From the NCBI GenBank assembly GCA_900541395.1, contig UQJT01000006.1, positions 35,215 through 99,214 on the forward strand: DNA of 64,000 bases, in the 5' to 3' direction. Below, piece by piece: positions 53,206 through 62,017 of this stretch. This stretch comes from an uncultured Desulfovibrio sp. GTDB taxonomy: Bacteria > Desulfobacterota > Desulfovibrionia > Desulfovibrionales > Desulfovibrionaceae. The notes under the pieces are model-generated. The model was not told where the DNA came from and did not search any database. It saw only the letters and a list, made by a program, of their open reading frames with translations. The position numbers were made by a program, and so were the translations under genes. How positions within the stretch are numbered: the first letter of the stretch is position 1; each line of letters opens with the position of its first letter.

Positions 53206-54032
53206 TCCGCAACCTGCTTTCCATAGATCTGGAAGACTATTTCCACTTTATCGGCTCGGCCTATTCCTTCCCGCCACCGGCCTGGGACGGATTGGAGTCG
53301 CACGTGTGCCGCATGACCGAAAATCTGCTGGAGACGCTGGGCGACCACAAGGCCACTTTCTTCTGCCTGGGCTGGGTAGCCCAAAAATTTCCCCACCTTA
53401 TCCGCGACGTGGCCGCCGCCGGACACGAAATCGCCAGTCACGGCATGTACCACGAACCGGTGTTCAGGCTCGGTCCTCGCGCCTTCCGCCAGGACGCCGA
53501 GCGTTCCCGCAAGCTGCTGGAAGACTGCTGCGGCCTGTCCGTACGGGCCTATCGCGCGCCGGGCTTTTCGGTCCGCCCGCAGGATACCTGGTTTTTCCGC
53601 GCCGTGTTGCTGGCCGGGTACGATGTGGATTCCAGCCTGTTCCCCGGAGTGCGCTCTCTGGGCGGCATTCCGAACGCGTCTCCCTATCCCCGCTCTATGG
53701 ATTTTCCCGAAGGGCGCCTGCACGAAATTCCTGTGTCTACCTCGGCCCCGTTCGGCGTCCGCACGGCCTTCTGCGGGGGCGGCTTTTTCCGTGTGTTCCC
53801 CTATTGGTACATACGTCGGGAAATCCGGCGACTTAACGCCCAGGGGCAACCGGCCGTAGTTTATCTGCATCCGCGCGATATCGACGCGGAACAGCCTCGT
53901 CTCAAACTCGAACCCGTCAACGGCTTCCTCTACCACTACGGACTGACTGCGGCAGCGGGCAAATGGCGACGATTGATGAGCGAGTTCACGTGGATGCCCT
54001 TCGGCGGCTGGCTGGAGGACGCCGCCGCGTAG
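53202..54032 (+). CDS. Polysaccharide deacetylase (DUF3473-type)
   Basis: The 276-residue protein is a NodB-type carbohydrate esterase. It opens with LLSIDLEDYFHF (catalytic and metal Asp), has the metal histidines in HEIASHGMYHE, and YRAPGFSV as a later active-site motif. The DLEDYFH form and C-terminal part match deacetylases often found in exopolysaccharide loci (DUF3473). It removes an acetyl group from a sugar residue and is translationally coupled to the glycosyltransferase/GtrA protein. No signal peptide is seen, so it acts in the cytoplasm, probably on the lipid-linked sugar. Confidence 0.85.
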   Translation: MIRNLLSIDLEDYFHFIGSAYSFPPPAWDGLESHVCRMTENLLETLGDHKATFFCLGWVAQKFPHLIRDVAAAGHEIASHGMYHEPVFRLGPRAFRQDAERSRKLLEDCCGLSVRAYRAPGFSVRPQDTWFFRAVLLAGYDVDSSLFPGVRSLGGIPNASPYPRSMDFPEGRLHEIPVSTSAPFGVRTAFCGGGFFRVFPYWYIRREIRRLNAQGQPAVVYLHPRDIDAEQPRLKLEPVNGFLYHYGLTAAAGKWRRLMSEFTWMPFGGWLEDAAA

Positions 54033-54252
54033 AAGCTCTGCGACCTTATCCATCCGAACCGGTTGCGACCCTCGCAGCGGATTCTTTCGCCGTAGACAGA
54101 AACCGGGCAAAGGACTATATCCTTAGAGCGATAGACCGACCTTTTCGCCGGACAGCCCGCGTGAAACGGAACCGGTCTCCTTCGGCGCGGCCACAGCGGT
54201 CCCCGCGTCTTTTATGTCCGATCTCAAACGACTTTTCAGGGAGGATAACGTC

Positions 54253-55104
54253 ATGTCTTCATGCTCCGGCGGAGCCCCGAACGGGTCGGCCTCCATTCCC
54301 ATGACGATGGCTTTACAGAAAAAGGTCATTGCCGAAACATTAAGCGCCATCAAGCATAAGCTGTTCATCATGAGCGGCAAAGGCGGGGTGGGCAAAAGCT
54401 CGGTCACGGTCAACCTGGCCGCCGCCCTGGCCAACCAGGGGTACAAGGTGGGCATTTTGGACGTGGACCTGCACGGCCCCAGCGTGCCGCACCTGCTCGG
54501 CATGTCCTCCCGCGCGGACAGCGACGGCGCGGGCAAAATCCTGCCCGTGCCCTGTGGGGACAATCTGTGGGTCATTTCCGTGGAGTCCTTTTTGCCCGAC
54601 CGCGACGCCGCCGTCATCTGGCGCGGCCCGCTAAAAACCCAGGCCATCATGCAGTTTTTGTCCGAAGTGAAGTGGGGCGCGCTGGATTACCTGCTCATCG
54701 ACTCCCCTCCCGGCACCGGCGACGAACACATGACCGTGCTTGACGCCATACCCGACGCCCAGTGTCTGGTGGTCACCACCCCGCAAGAAATTTCCCTGGC
54801 CGACGTGCGCAAGGCCCTGGACTTCCTGGTCCAGATCAAAGCCCGGGTGCTGGGCGTGGTGGAAAATATGAGCGGCCTCGTCTGTCCGCACTGCGGCGGC
54901 GAAATCGACCTGTTCAAAAAGGGCGGCGGCGAAGCATTGGCCAAGGTCCACAATCTCCCCTTCCTGGGAGCCATTCCCCTGGACCCGGCCACAGTGATCG
55001 CCGCCGACAGGGGCGAACCCATCGTGCGCATGGTCGAGGACACGGCGGCCAAACGGGCCTTCCTCAAGCTGGCCGAAACCGTGCGCGAAAAAATCGGAGA
55101 CTGA
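54253..55104 (+). CDS. Mrp/NBP35-family iron-sulfur carrier ATPase
   Basis: The 283-residue P-loop ATPase has a deviant Walker A GKGGVGKSSVTVNLAA, LDVDLHGPSVPHLL and DYLLIDSPPGTGDEH. A CxxC pair occurs at CPHCGGEI near the C-terminus, used to bind a bridging 4Fe-4S cluster in the dimer. The N-terminal SSCSGGAP has one Cys. It assembles or delivers Fe-S clusters. The ATG at 54253 has GGGAGGA upstream; homology supports this start over the upstream in-frame ATG at 54214. It may serve the many Fe-S enzymes in this genome. Confidence 0.9.
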   Translation: MSSCSGGAPNGSASIPMTMALQKKVIAETLSAIKHKLFIMSGKGGVGKSSVTVNLAAALANQGYKVGILDVDLHGPSVPHLLGMSSRADSDGAGKILPVPCGDNLWVISVESFLPDRDAAVIWRGPLKTQAIMQFLSEVKWGALDYLLIDSPPGTGDEHMTVLDAIPDAQCLVVTTPQEISLADVRKALDFLVQIKARVLGVVENMSGLVCPHCGGEIDLFKKGGGEALAKVHNLPFLGAIPLDPATVIAADRGEPIVRMVEDTAAKRAFLKLAETVREKIGD

Positions 55105-55326
55105 CGCCGGCCCTCCGGCATGGCGTTCCCTTCAGAAAAAACGCTCCTGCCCCACGGACTTCCTGACGAAAACGGGCGTCCTGGGACGCAGGAGCATAAA
55201 CCCAAAACATTCGCAAGAGTTTAGGCTTAGAATAGCCAAGTCGGTTTTCGCCTTCAAAAAGTCGATTAAAATCATTTCGCCTTTTGATCAAAATCATCTC
55301 GGGCGTTACACTGACTCTATCAAACT
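55105..55326. other. Spacer after mrp
   Basis: No gene or clear terminator is seen. The stretch turns AT-rich toward the MITE-like element. Confidence 0.35.
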
Positions 55327-55433
55327 TTAAGGAAACACTGATTAAAACTGTTTTTCCGCGATTTACCTCTCTCAGATTCACTATTTATGCGGGTTACTCA
55401 CTGCGAAAGTGGAGCTATTCAGTGTTTCCTTAA
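55327..55433. mobile_element. MITE-like element with 15-bp perfect inverted ends
   Basis: TTAAGGAAACACTGA (55327-55341) and its exact reverse complement TCAGTGTTTCCTTAA (55419-55433) bound 107 bp with no coding capacity. Short, AT-rich, with perfect inverted ends: the structure of a non-autonomous miniature transposon or a decayed IS. I do not know the family. No obvious target duplication is seen outside the ends. Confidence 0.6.
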
Positions 55434-55578
55434 GGCTTTCTTCCTTGCGGGGGATTCTCTGCTATATTGTGTTGCGGTTCTGTTTTAAGCTCCAGAAGAA
55501 TGTCGAGATGACACAGCTCCCTGCTCTGCCACCTGATAGCTCGATTCTAGACACTCCCCCGCACTTGGGGCAAGGCTG

Positions 55579-55620
55579 CTGACTTTTTTCTACCAGTAAT
55601 ACTGATTTTTTTCTACTAGT
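55579..55620. repeat. Two 19-bp imperfect direct repeats
   Basis: CTGACTTTTTTCTACCAGT (55579-55597) and CTGATTTTTTTCTACTAGT (55602-55620) differ at two positions and lie 23 bp apart start to start, about two helical turns. They could be regulator sites or remains of a mobile element end. Confidence 0.5.
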
Positions 55621-55672
55621 GCAAAGTTTTAAGGGCTGCCCGTTGGGTAAAAGAAGCTAAACACTAGCTTTA

Positions 55673-55684
55673 TAGGACAGCCCC
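55673..55684. repeat. Left 12-bp copy of inverted repeat flanking the R-M gene
   Basis: TAGGACAGCCCC here is the exact reverse complement of GGGGCTGTCCTA at 59412-59423. The right copy is the end of an IS481-family remnant, so this left copy is probably another end of the same IS type. A nearby GGGCTGCCC (about 55633) in opposite orientation suggests a deleted IS lies between. Confidence 0.6.
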
Positions 55685-56102
55685 GAGAAATATGCTCCCT
55701 TGCCCCCTGGAGGCGCGAGCGTCAGTGAGCTTTGAGCCCGCTCTCCACTTGGAAGGCGGCAGGGAGGGGGCGTTTTCCACGCAAAACGCAAGCAAGAGCG
55801 CGTATCGACAAGGCTGGTCGAGCCTCATCCGGAGGGCGTAGTCGAATGTCTCGCGAAGCGCAGTTGAGAGCGACGAAGCCGCGCGGGATGAAGCGCAGCC
55901 CTTGTCGAAGGGGCCTTTCACCGCACTGAAAGGGCGGTTGCCTTCACGGCAGCGAATGCTGCCGCTGAAACCGGCCAGGTACGACCTTCGATTGCTGTAT
56001 CAGCAGGAATTTTAACACAGCCATTTTTTGTCCCCCGTTGTTGACGGTTGATTTGATAGTTTTCGGCATTTTCAGGATGTTATATTCGCCCTGTAAAAAG
56101 GT
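55685..56102. other. Non-coding stretch left of the R-M gene
   Basis: No gene is recognised. The 55670-55921 minus frame is antisense-like and lacks a ribosome site. Its GC-rich part contrasts with the AT-richer R-M gene. Confidence 0.35.
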
Positions 56103-59100
56103 TTATTTGTTGTCAGATGGAGACAGCAATGAGAGCACCAGTTCATTCAGTCTGACCTCGTCGGCTTCCGTTGGCGTTTCGCCTTTTTTAAATTTTTTAG
56201 CCATGCCCGCCATTTCTTTCATAGTGGGATTTTTGGCGTCATACTTGGGAATATTGAGATAGTCGGTAACACTGGTTCCCAGACTTAAAGCGGCGGCATA
56301 CGCGCTTATCGCGGTTGAAACCACGCGGGCATTAAGGAAAGCTGTCAGATATGCCGCTTCGTTTTCCGTTTGTAGCGGCACGAAATAAACCTTGTGATCG
56401 GGCACGATTACTTTATTTTCGCCACAAAAATCAGCTGATCCGATATAAGCCGCGACAAAGGAACTGCCTGACATTTCCTTCCATACAACTTTGAACGACG
56501 CGAAAGTGTATTCTCCTGTTGACCAGATTGACCAGAATGGTTTTCCCTTTTGAAAACGACAGTAGCTGGAGCGCACTTCAAGCACACTTTTGAATGCGCT
56601 CAAAAACTGGAACAGGCGCGGGCTGGCCGTAGGAAGATTTGGGTCGCCGAACATGCCGCGCTGGGGGACTATCACGCATTGCGCTTGCTGCGGCGCGGCG
56701 TTGAATCGTTTCACATCCCTGCCCCGAAGCAGCGGAAACACATTTTCCTTCTCCACAATGGCAGATTTTGTGGGGATGTTTTGGCGTCCGTTACGCGGAT
56801 CATTGGCAATCTGAATGAAATCTGGATTTTTTGTTGGCGTTGTCTTGACAAAAAACAATCCGTTTAAGTCAGTAGTAACGCCTTTTCTGGCCTGATACGC
56901 AGAGCGTTTGTCGGCGTTGAAAATTTTTGGCCAGAACTGGATTTCTGATTCAGAGCCGATAAGCCAAGGGCCGTCTATGCTTCCGGGAATTGGGATCGCG
57001 CACAAATCTTGATATTTCAATCTGGTTGAGTAGCGGCGATACTGAATCGGGTATTCTGTTGCCTGGCCGTTCCGTTTAACAATTAATAGAGCAGGCCAGT
57101 TTGAAACTCCTTCAAATGGCTTTATCGCGCCGTAGTCTTCCACAACTTCAACGGTCATTGGCTCTTCTCCTTGCTTGTTATGGAGCTTCCAGCGCCGGAA
57201 TCCCTGACTGGATTCATTTTTGAAAACTGTCGCAGTTATCAGGAAAGCCAAGGAGCCGCCGCGCTTAACGAATCTCTCCAACGCGTGATAGGCCACAACA
57301 GTTGACACGTCAGATTGGATGCCGCCCACCCAGTTGTCTTCGCTGAAAATATCCATGCGGTCACAAATGGGTTTTACGAATTCCGCGTACTGACCCGGCA
57401 AGTTGCTCCATTTTACCCAAGGCGGATTGCCTGCCACAAGATCGATGTTTTTGACACAGCCTGCGCGAATGCGGTCAAACAGGATCAAACACCATATTCC
57501 GTTCCAATGGTTGTCATGCAGGGCGAGCAGGTCGCGCACGGTTTGCGCCATGATGTCAGAGCTTTCTTTGTCCAATGAGTTGATTAGCGGCGATATTGAA
57601 CGCAGGGACATTATTATGTCAGTTTCATTCAGATCAGCGTCTATGCAGGTTCTCAAGTGGTTCATAACAGAAAAAAAATCGGGGGATTCAGCCAGCGGCG
57701 TAGGTATTGCGAAAGTCTGCGGACCTTTTTCCGTCAGTATGGTATGAGTGAAGATATCGTTTTTGGGTTCGGTGGTGTTGATTGCGTCCGCTAAAAAAAT
57801 GGGAAGCAGGACGGGATCTGACGGATTGAATTTCCCTGAAAGGAAAACAACTATTGACGCTTTCGCTGTAAGCACAGCCAGCGGATTCAGATCAAAGCCG
57901 TACAATCCTTTTAAAAGCTCCTGTGCTGTTTCGCTGGGAGCGTTGCCAAGCCTACGCTTCAATCCTTCTAGAATGAATGTTCCGGACCCGCAGGTGGGGT
58001 CAAGCAGAGTTTGATCTGTCGTCCATTTCGCTGTGTCTATGACGTGGGATGCCAGCCAGTCTGGAGTGTAATATTCTCCCAGCGCATGCCGCATGGAAGC
58101 TGGGGTGAATCCCATATACAAACCTTTGAACAAGTCGCGGATTGACTGTGGATTTTTCAAGGACACGTTAAAATCAATGGCCCGCAGACGTTCCAGCAAC
58201 AGGCCAAGCGGATTGGTCAAGTCAATTTCGATGTCGTTTCCTAGGTACCATGAGAAAAAATCGCTGTTCAGCATGTTTTCAATACCGAACATTTGAAAGT
58301 ATTCGCCGCCTTCAATCTTTGCCAGAGCCTGTTTAGGGTCTGCATCAAAAAATATCGCGTCTGATTGCGAAGCCAGCGCGTAAATAGCGCAGATTTTCGA
58401 TACGATTGCTATATATGTATTCAACGCGAATACATACGCTTGCGGATTTTTATTATATTCTGTTCCATGAAGATAGCTGATATCTTCCATGTAGCGAACA
58501 AGCCTCTCAGTGGCTGTACCGTTGATTTGTCCGAACAGGCGACTCCATTCCGTATAAATGAGCTTTGTTCTCGTTGTCTGCCGTAATTTTTGCGCGTGGC
58601 AGACAGCTTTGAACAATTCGGGGAGGAGTTTTTTTCCAATTTCCGTTTGCGGCCCAACGAAGTGCCGAAGCAGCATGGGGCTAACAAGCGGGCGACCGCC
58701 GTCGGCTATTTGTGTGAGAAGCCGCGTCAGGCAGAGAGCGTCAAACTGACGCGGAGGTTCCCATTCAAAAAAGTTTTCCGCAAAATGTCCGAATGAGATT
58801 GTTTCTCCGTCCCATGCCGCCATTGAATAGCTGCTTAGGTCGCGCCCCTCTTCCAGCGAAAGAAAATTTGCATATTCTTCCGCTTGGGCGCGGGCGTGCC
58901 GCAGCTGCGCATTTTCGCTCCGGTTAAATGAGCGTGGGAATTCGTATTCAATAATGGTGGAGCCGTGAATGGCGTCTACCCGCCGTTTTCCCTTACCGGA
59001 ACGGAAGGCGCGTTCATAGGAGTATGGGTTCCAGAAAATTCCCTGCGCCCTGCAAAGACTTTCCAGAATGCCTTCGGTGCTGATTTTAAACTGCTCTTCA

Positions 59101-59168
59101 TTGGCGGAATGAGCCGCCACTTCCAGCAATTTCGCGGTGTAATGGATAGCTTGTTCTTTAGAAAGCAT
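56103..59168 (-). CDS. Single-chain DNA methyltransferase/restriction enzyme, type IIG-like
   Basis: The 1021-residue protein carries an N6-adenine methyltransferase core with SAM motif LLDPTCGSGTFILEGL (about 388-403), preceded by ALGEYYTPDW (362-371) and followed by the catalytic NPPW (581-584). A long C-terminal part is a probable target-recognition domain (VFPLLRGRDVKRF, about 820). The N-terminus (about 55-80) has RRVDAIHGSTIIEYEFPRSF, which could be a PD-(D/E)xK-type nuclease core, as in type IIG enzymes; the final motif residue is not a clear Lys. The gene is AT-richer than its neighbours and is bracketed by IS-like repeats, so it is a transferred defence gene. No separate specificity or helicase subunit is present. 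Confidence 0.82.
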   Translation of the reverse strand: MLSKEQAIHYTAKLLEVAAHSANEEQFKISTEGILESLCRAQGIFWNPYSYERAFRSGKGKRRVDAIHGSTIIEYEFPRSFNRSENAQLRHARAQAEEYANFLSLEEGRDLSSYSMAAWDGETISFGHFAENFFEWEPPRQFDALCLTRLLTQIADGGRPLVSPMLLRHFVGPQTEIGKKLLPELFKAVCHAQKLRQTTRTKLIYTEWSRLFGQINGTATERLVRYMEDISYLHGTEYNKNPQAYVFALNTYIAIVSKICAIYALASQSDAIFFDADPKQALAKIEGGEYFQMFGIENMLNSDFFSWYLGNDIEIDLTNPLGLLLERLRAIDFNVSLKNPQSIRDLFKGLYMGFTPASMRHALGEYYTPDWLASHVIDTAKWTTDQTLLDPTCGSGTFILEGLKRRLGNAPSETAQELLKGLYGFDLNPLAVLTAKASIVVFLSGKFNPSDPVLLPIFLADAINTTEPKNDIFTHTILTEKGPQTFAIPTPLAESPDFFSVMNHLRTCIDADLNETDIIMSLRSISPLINSLDKESSDIMAQTVRDLLALHDNHWNGIWCLILFDRIRAGCVKNIDLVAGNPPWVKWSNLPGQYAEFVKPICDRMDIFSEDNWVGGIQSDVSTVVAYHALERFVKRGGSLAFLITATVFKNESSQGFRRWKLHNKQGEEPMTVEVVEDYGAIKPFEGVSNWPALLIVKRNGQATEYPIQYRRYSTRLKYQDLCAIPIPGSIDGPWLIGSESEIQFWPKIFNADKRSAYQARKGVTTDLNGLFFVKTTPTKNPDFIQIANDPRNGRQNIPTKSAIVEKENVFPLLRGRDVKRFNAAPQQAQCVIVPQRGMFGDPNLPTASPRLFQFLSAFKSVLEVRSSYCRFQKGKPFWSIWSTGEYTFASFKVVWKEMSGSSFVAAYIGSADFCGENKVIVPDHKVYFVPLQTENEAAYLTAFLNARVVSTAISAYAAALSLGTSVTDYLNIPKYDAKNPTMKEMAGMAKKFKKGETPTEADEVRLNELVLSLLSPSDNK

Positions 59169-59411
59169 GGCTTGTCTGGCTGTTTTGGTGATTTTCAGGC
59201 GTGGCCTTATCCGGTGCTTGGTCTGCTGTGGTTTTTCTCTTACTTATCGGAAATTTCTAGAAATTGGAAATGGTAACGTTAGACTTGAGCTTTCCACATA
59301 CGGACTTTTTATCTTCAATATAACATACTGAAATAAATAATAAAAATATTACACCCTTACTCTTGATACCTCTCGGAATACCCATAATTCTGAAAGATTC
59401 AGAAAAATTTT
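59169..59411. other. AT-rich spacer upstream of the R-M gene
   Basis: The region should contain the R-M gene promoter reading leftward. No gene is seen. Confidence 0.4.
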
Positions 59412-59423
59412 GGGGCTGTCCTA
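59412..59423. repeat. Right 12-bp copy of inverted repeat flanking the R-M gene
   Basis: GGGGCTGTCCTA is the reverse complement of the copy at 55673-55684. It lies just past the decayed C-terminus of the IS481-type transposase, where the IS end is expected. Confidence 0.65.
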
Positions 59424-59716
59424 GTTATACAGTCCCACCGTGAGGAGGGTTGGATCGGCATGAAACAGCTCGGGTTTTTCAGCCCATGTCCGCACAATAA
59501 CTCGTAGGGAGTCAGTCCTTGTAATACCTTGAGTCACTTGGCAAAATTGTAGGTATTTACAAATGTACTCAGGGTTCCCCAAGGTGGGCGTGGGTCTGAT
59601 AAAAATAACGATTGACCGTGACCTCTTTCAATGTCCTGTTCATCCGTTCCACTTGGCCATTCGTCCACAGATGATTCGGCTTGGTCAAGCGATGTTCCAT
59701 ACCTTATCGGCGACAT
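59424..59716 (-). pseudogene. IS481-family transposase, C-terminal remnant (frameshifted)
   Basis: Reading the minus strand across frames gives HRLTKPNHLWTNGQVERMN, then RTLKEVTVNRYFYQTHAHL, LSTFVNTYNFAK and LKVLQGLTPYELLCGHGL. This is the end of the integrase core (the VERMNR region holds the last catalytic Glu) and C-terminus of IS481-type transposases. At least two frame changes separate the pieces and the N-terminal two thirds are missing, so it is inactive. The IS end GGGGCTGTCC lies immediately beyond. Confidence 0.8.
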
Positions 59717-59983
59717 ACCCGGTCAAAGGTAGTCCCCAAAACACCGGGAGTTCTTCTTTACAGGATGGTAGCTGTCTGACAACAGCTACTCTCCTGCCAA
59801 AGGCTTCACCTCTGGACTCCAAAAGAGCGTTCGGCGCTGCGCTTCTCACGCTTTCAGAAATGCGGAAAAAATGGCATGAAGAAGGCGCGAAGCCACATGC
59901 CCCACGCCACCCTATGAAGAAAGCGCCACCCCATCAACACGAGGAGCGTGCAAAAGTTGTCTTTGCGGATGAAAAAGAGGCGG
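59717..59983. other. Spacer between IS remnant and phage/other fragments
   Basis: No gene is recognised. A hairpin GTAGCTGT/ACAGCTAC (59768-59789) is present. The stretch is probably residue of the elements that inserted here. Confidence 0.35.
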
Positions 59984-60300
59984 TCAACCCCGCCACGTAC
60001 CCGCCAGTGCCTCAAGCTGCGAAACGGCCTCCGCACTGGTTTGAACTATTCCGGCCACACTCCCCTCAATCATAGCGTTCACGGAACTGTGACCGGTGTC
60101 GCCCGCATTGCGGAAGTTGGTACGGATGCCGATGACGGGGATGTCCCTTGCGTAGGCAAAGCCGATTTCCCATGCCGTGCCGCCTGATGTGTTCCCCGGG
60201 CCAGACGACAACAAACCCCGCCTCCTCAAGCCGCTGCTTGCCCCCCTGTACCACACCCTTTCCCCCTCGCTGAAAAGCGGGCCAACCTTGATAGACGTTG
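59984..60300 (-). pseudogene. Nucleoside 2-deoxyribosyltransferase-like gene, frameshifted
   Basis: The pieces VGPLFSEGERVW, then (another frame) RLEEAGFVVVWPGE, then (first frame) NTSGGTAWEIGFAYARDIPV and GIRTNFRNAGDTGHSSVNAM match nucleoside 2-deoxyribosyltransferase proteins, including the conserved Gly-Thr-Ala-Trp-Glu segment and the NAMIEGSV motif. At least two frame changes are needed; two of them sit at G-runs (around 60243 and 60195). The gene is thus broken, or the reading has homopolymer errors. It lies head to tail after the type-ISP fragment. Confidence 0.72.
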
Positions 60301-60319
60301 TCCCCCTGCTTTCCACCTG

Positions 60320-60728
60320 CTTCCTGAAAGGTCAGCTGGGGCAATTCCCTGACCAGCCGTAGCGTTTCCAGACTCACCGAGATAATGCTCAACAACAAGT
60401 CCAGAATATACCTGGGCTTGCCCTGTTCCGGTGCCCAGTCGTTGGGGTCGTTGGTGATGCCGTTGGGCTTGTCGGTTCTGACCTGATAGCGCTCCATAAT
60501 CCATTCAATGGCGGGATGTCCGTTGACGACGTACTCGTAGGCTTCCTGCGGAATGCCAGTAAGCCGTATCCACGGGTTGTATTCAATGATGCTTTTATCC
60601 ACCGTGCCTGCGTCTGTTTTGCCGAAGCGTATTTTCTCCACGCGAAATTTGCCGCTTTCCGCGCCTTCCACCTTCACTTCCAGGCAGGCTGGCCGCATTT
60701 CATAGTTCAGATGCAGTTCCGCCAGCGG
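60320..60728 (-). pseudogene. C-terminal fragment of a type-ISP restriction/helicase protein
   Basis: About 135 residues match the C-terminus of large single-polypeptide (type ISP, helicase-methylase) restriction enzymes: SIIEYNPWIRLTGIPQEAYE, YVVNGHPAIEWIMERYQV and PRYILDLLLSIISVSLETLR. The methylase, helicase and nuclease domains are absent because the 5' side joins a phage tail gene at about 60.73 kb. The frame runs on without a stop into the deoxyribosyltransferase remnant. It is therefore a truncated relic. Confidence 0.75.
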
Positions 60729-60736
60729 TTCCCGCC

Positions 60737-60961
60737 ATGCCGGACTCCGCCGCTCCGGCCATGATGCCCATCCCGGAACCAGCCCTGCTGGCACGTGAGG
60801 CAAGCGCGGATACGCGGCCCCGCGTGGCGGAAACGGGCGGAACTTCCGGGGGAAATACCACCATCAGCATTACCATCCATGAGCTTTCCCTGCCGGGCGT
60901 CACGGACAAGGATACGTTCTTGTCTTCCCTGCGGGGGCTTATGGCTGAAATGGGAGCATAG
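60737..60961 (+). pseudogene. Phage tail tape-measure protein, C-terminal end only
   Basis: The 74-residue piece ends ISITIHELSLPGVTDKDTFL and SSLRGLMAEMGA, a typical Mu-like tape-measure C-terminus. The rest of the protein (normally hundreds of residues) is missing, replaced on the left by the opposite-strand type-ISP fragment. The next phage gene follows after 5 bp, as in intact tail operons. Confidence 0.6.
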
Positions 60962-60966
60962 ACGGC

Positions 60967-61480
60967 ATGGAAGTTTTGACCTTTGAACACGGGGAGGTCC
61001 GGCTGGACAACGAGCTTGTGCCGGGCATCCTCCAGAATCTGCGGGTATCCGGCAAAGTCCGGTTCGACGAGCAGAAGGTGGACGGCGGCAGCGGCAAAAA
61101 GAAAGCCCCGCAGGGCTGGGAAGACTGCGATATCACTTTCTCGCTCATTCTCACCAACGACGAGGATTCCTCGTGCTACGACAAGCTGCGAAAACTGAGC
61201 GAGATGTTCAACGCACCGGACGACAAAGCCAACCCCAAGGTCATGGCCGTTACCAACCGTCATCTGCTGGCGCGGGGCGTGAGGCGGGTGGTGTTTTCGC
61301 GCTTCGACTCCACCGAGGCGGATCGCACGGACGAGATCACGGTTTCGCTCGGTTTTGCCGAGCATAACCCGCCCATCGTGCGCGCCGAGCAGGCGCAGGC
61401 CAAAAGCCGTGGTTTCCCGCGCGGAAATCGACCTACCCGATCCGGACGGAAGCATCCGGGCGGGGCTGGCCGTGGTGTAG
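60967..61480 (+). pseudogene. Phage tail-region protein, single-base frameshift
   Basis: The gene starts MEVLTFEHGEVRLDNELVPG and reads to about AEQAQAK. There an extra base in the run CCAAAAGCC shifts the frame; the proper continuation is AVVSRAEIDLPDPDGSIRAG ending at TAG 61478-61480. Length 514 nt (3n+1) fits one inserted base. It lies where Mu-like phages encode a tail/baseplate factor after the tape measure; the exact family is not assigned. Confidence 0.65.
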
Positions 61481-61483
61481 GCC

Positions 61484-62015
61484 GTGCGCGTGAGGTTCGG
61501 GCACAGGGGCGAGGACGGAACGTGGCAGGATTGGAGCGGGACGATCAGGGAGATCGAGCAGGCCAGGCCGGATGTCGTGCGCGTCACGGCGCTGGGGCGG
61601 GGCTTGATATTCCCGTCGCCCCCCCTGCCGCACATCGTGTTTTTCGGCTGTACCGTGGCGCGGGCCATCAAACAGCTTGCCGTCACGCTGGAGCGGAGCT
61701 TCGGGCATGACCTTTCCCGGCATGCCGTGTGGCTCAGCGCGGCTGGTCTATATTGGTCGGACGGGGCCGAGCCGGGCGACGTGTATGTCGTCCAGAGCGC
61801 GGACAACCTGCTCACGCACAGCCCCGACCCGGCGGGCATGAGCTATGTGTGGGCCACGCTGCTGCCGGGGCTAACGGCGAGCCGCATGATCCTCATCCGT
61901 GACGCCCGGCGGGGGGAGGGCCGCTCTGGTCATGGCCCAGAGCGTCTACCACGAGCTTGGTTCCGGCGGCAACAAGACGATGATCGGCTATGGGAAAGAC
62001 GAGGGCTGGGGATAA
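61484..62015 (+). pseudogene. Phage tail/baseplate protein (gpP- or D-like), frameshifted
   Basis: Starts with GTG 61484, three bases after the previous stop. It reads VRVRFGHRGEDGTWQDWSGT through LIRDARRG, then after a G-run (CGGGGGGAGGG, near 61915) the true continuation is in another frame, RAALVMAQSVYHELGSGGNK ending GYGKDEGWG. Total 532 nt (3n+1) fits one inserted base. The VYHELGSGGN tail is as in Mu-like baseplate hub proteins. Confidence 0.62.
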
Positions 62016-62017
62016 CG

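Noticed and set aside
55505..55580. Short frame MTQLPALPPDSSILDTPPHL before the 19-bp repeats
   Set aside because: Only 24 codons, no ribosome site; the opposite strand shows a CPKCG-like stretch, so it is probably residue of a decayed element and not a gene.
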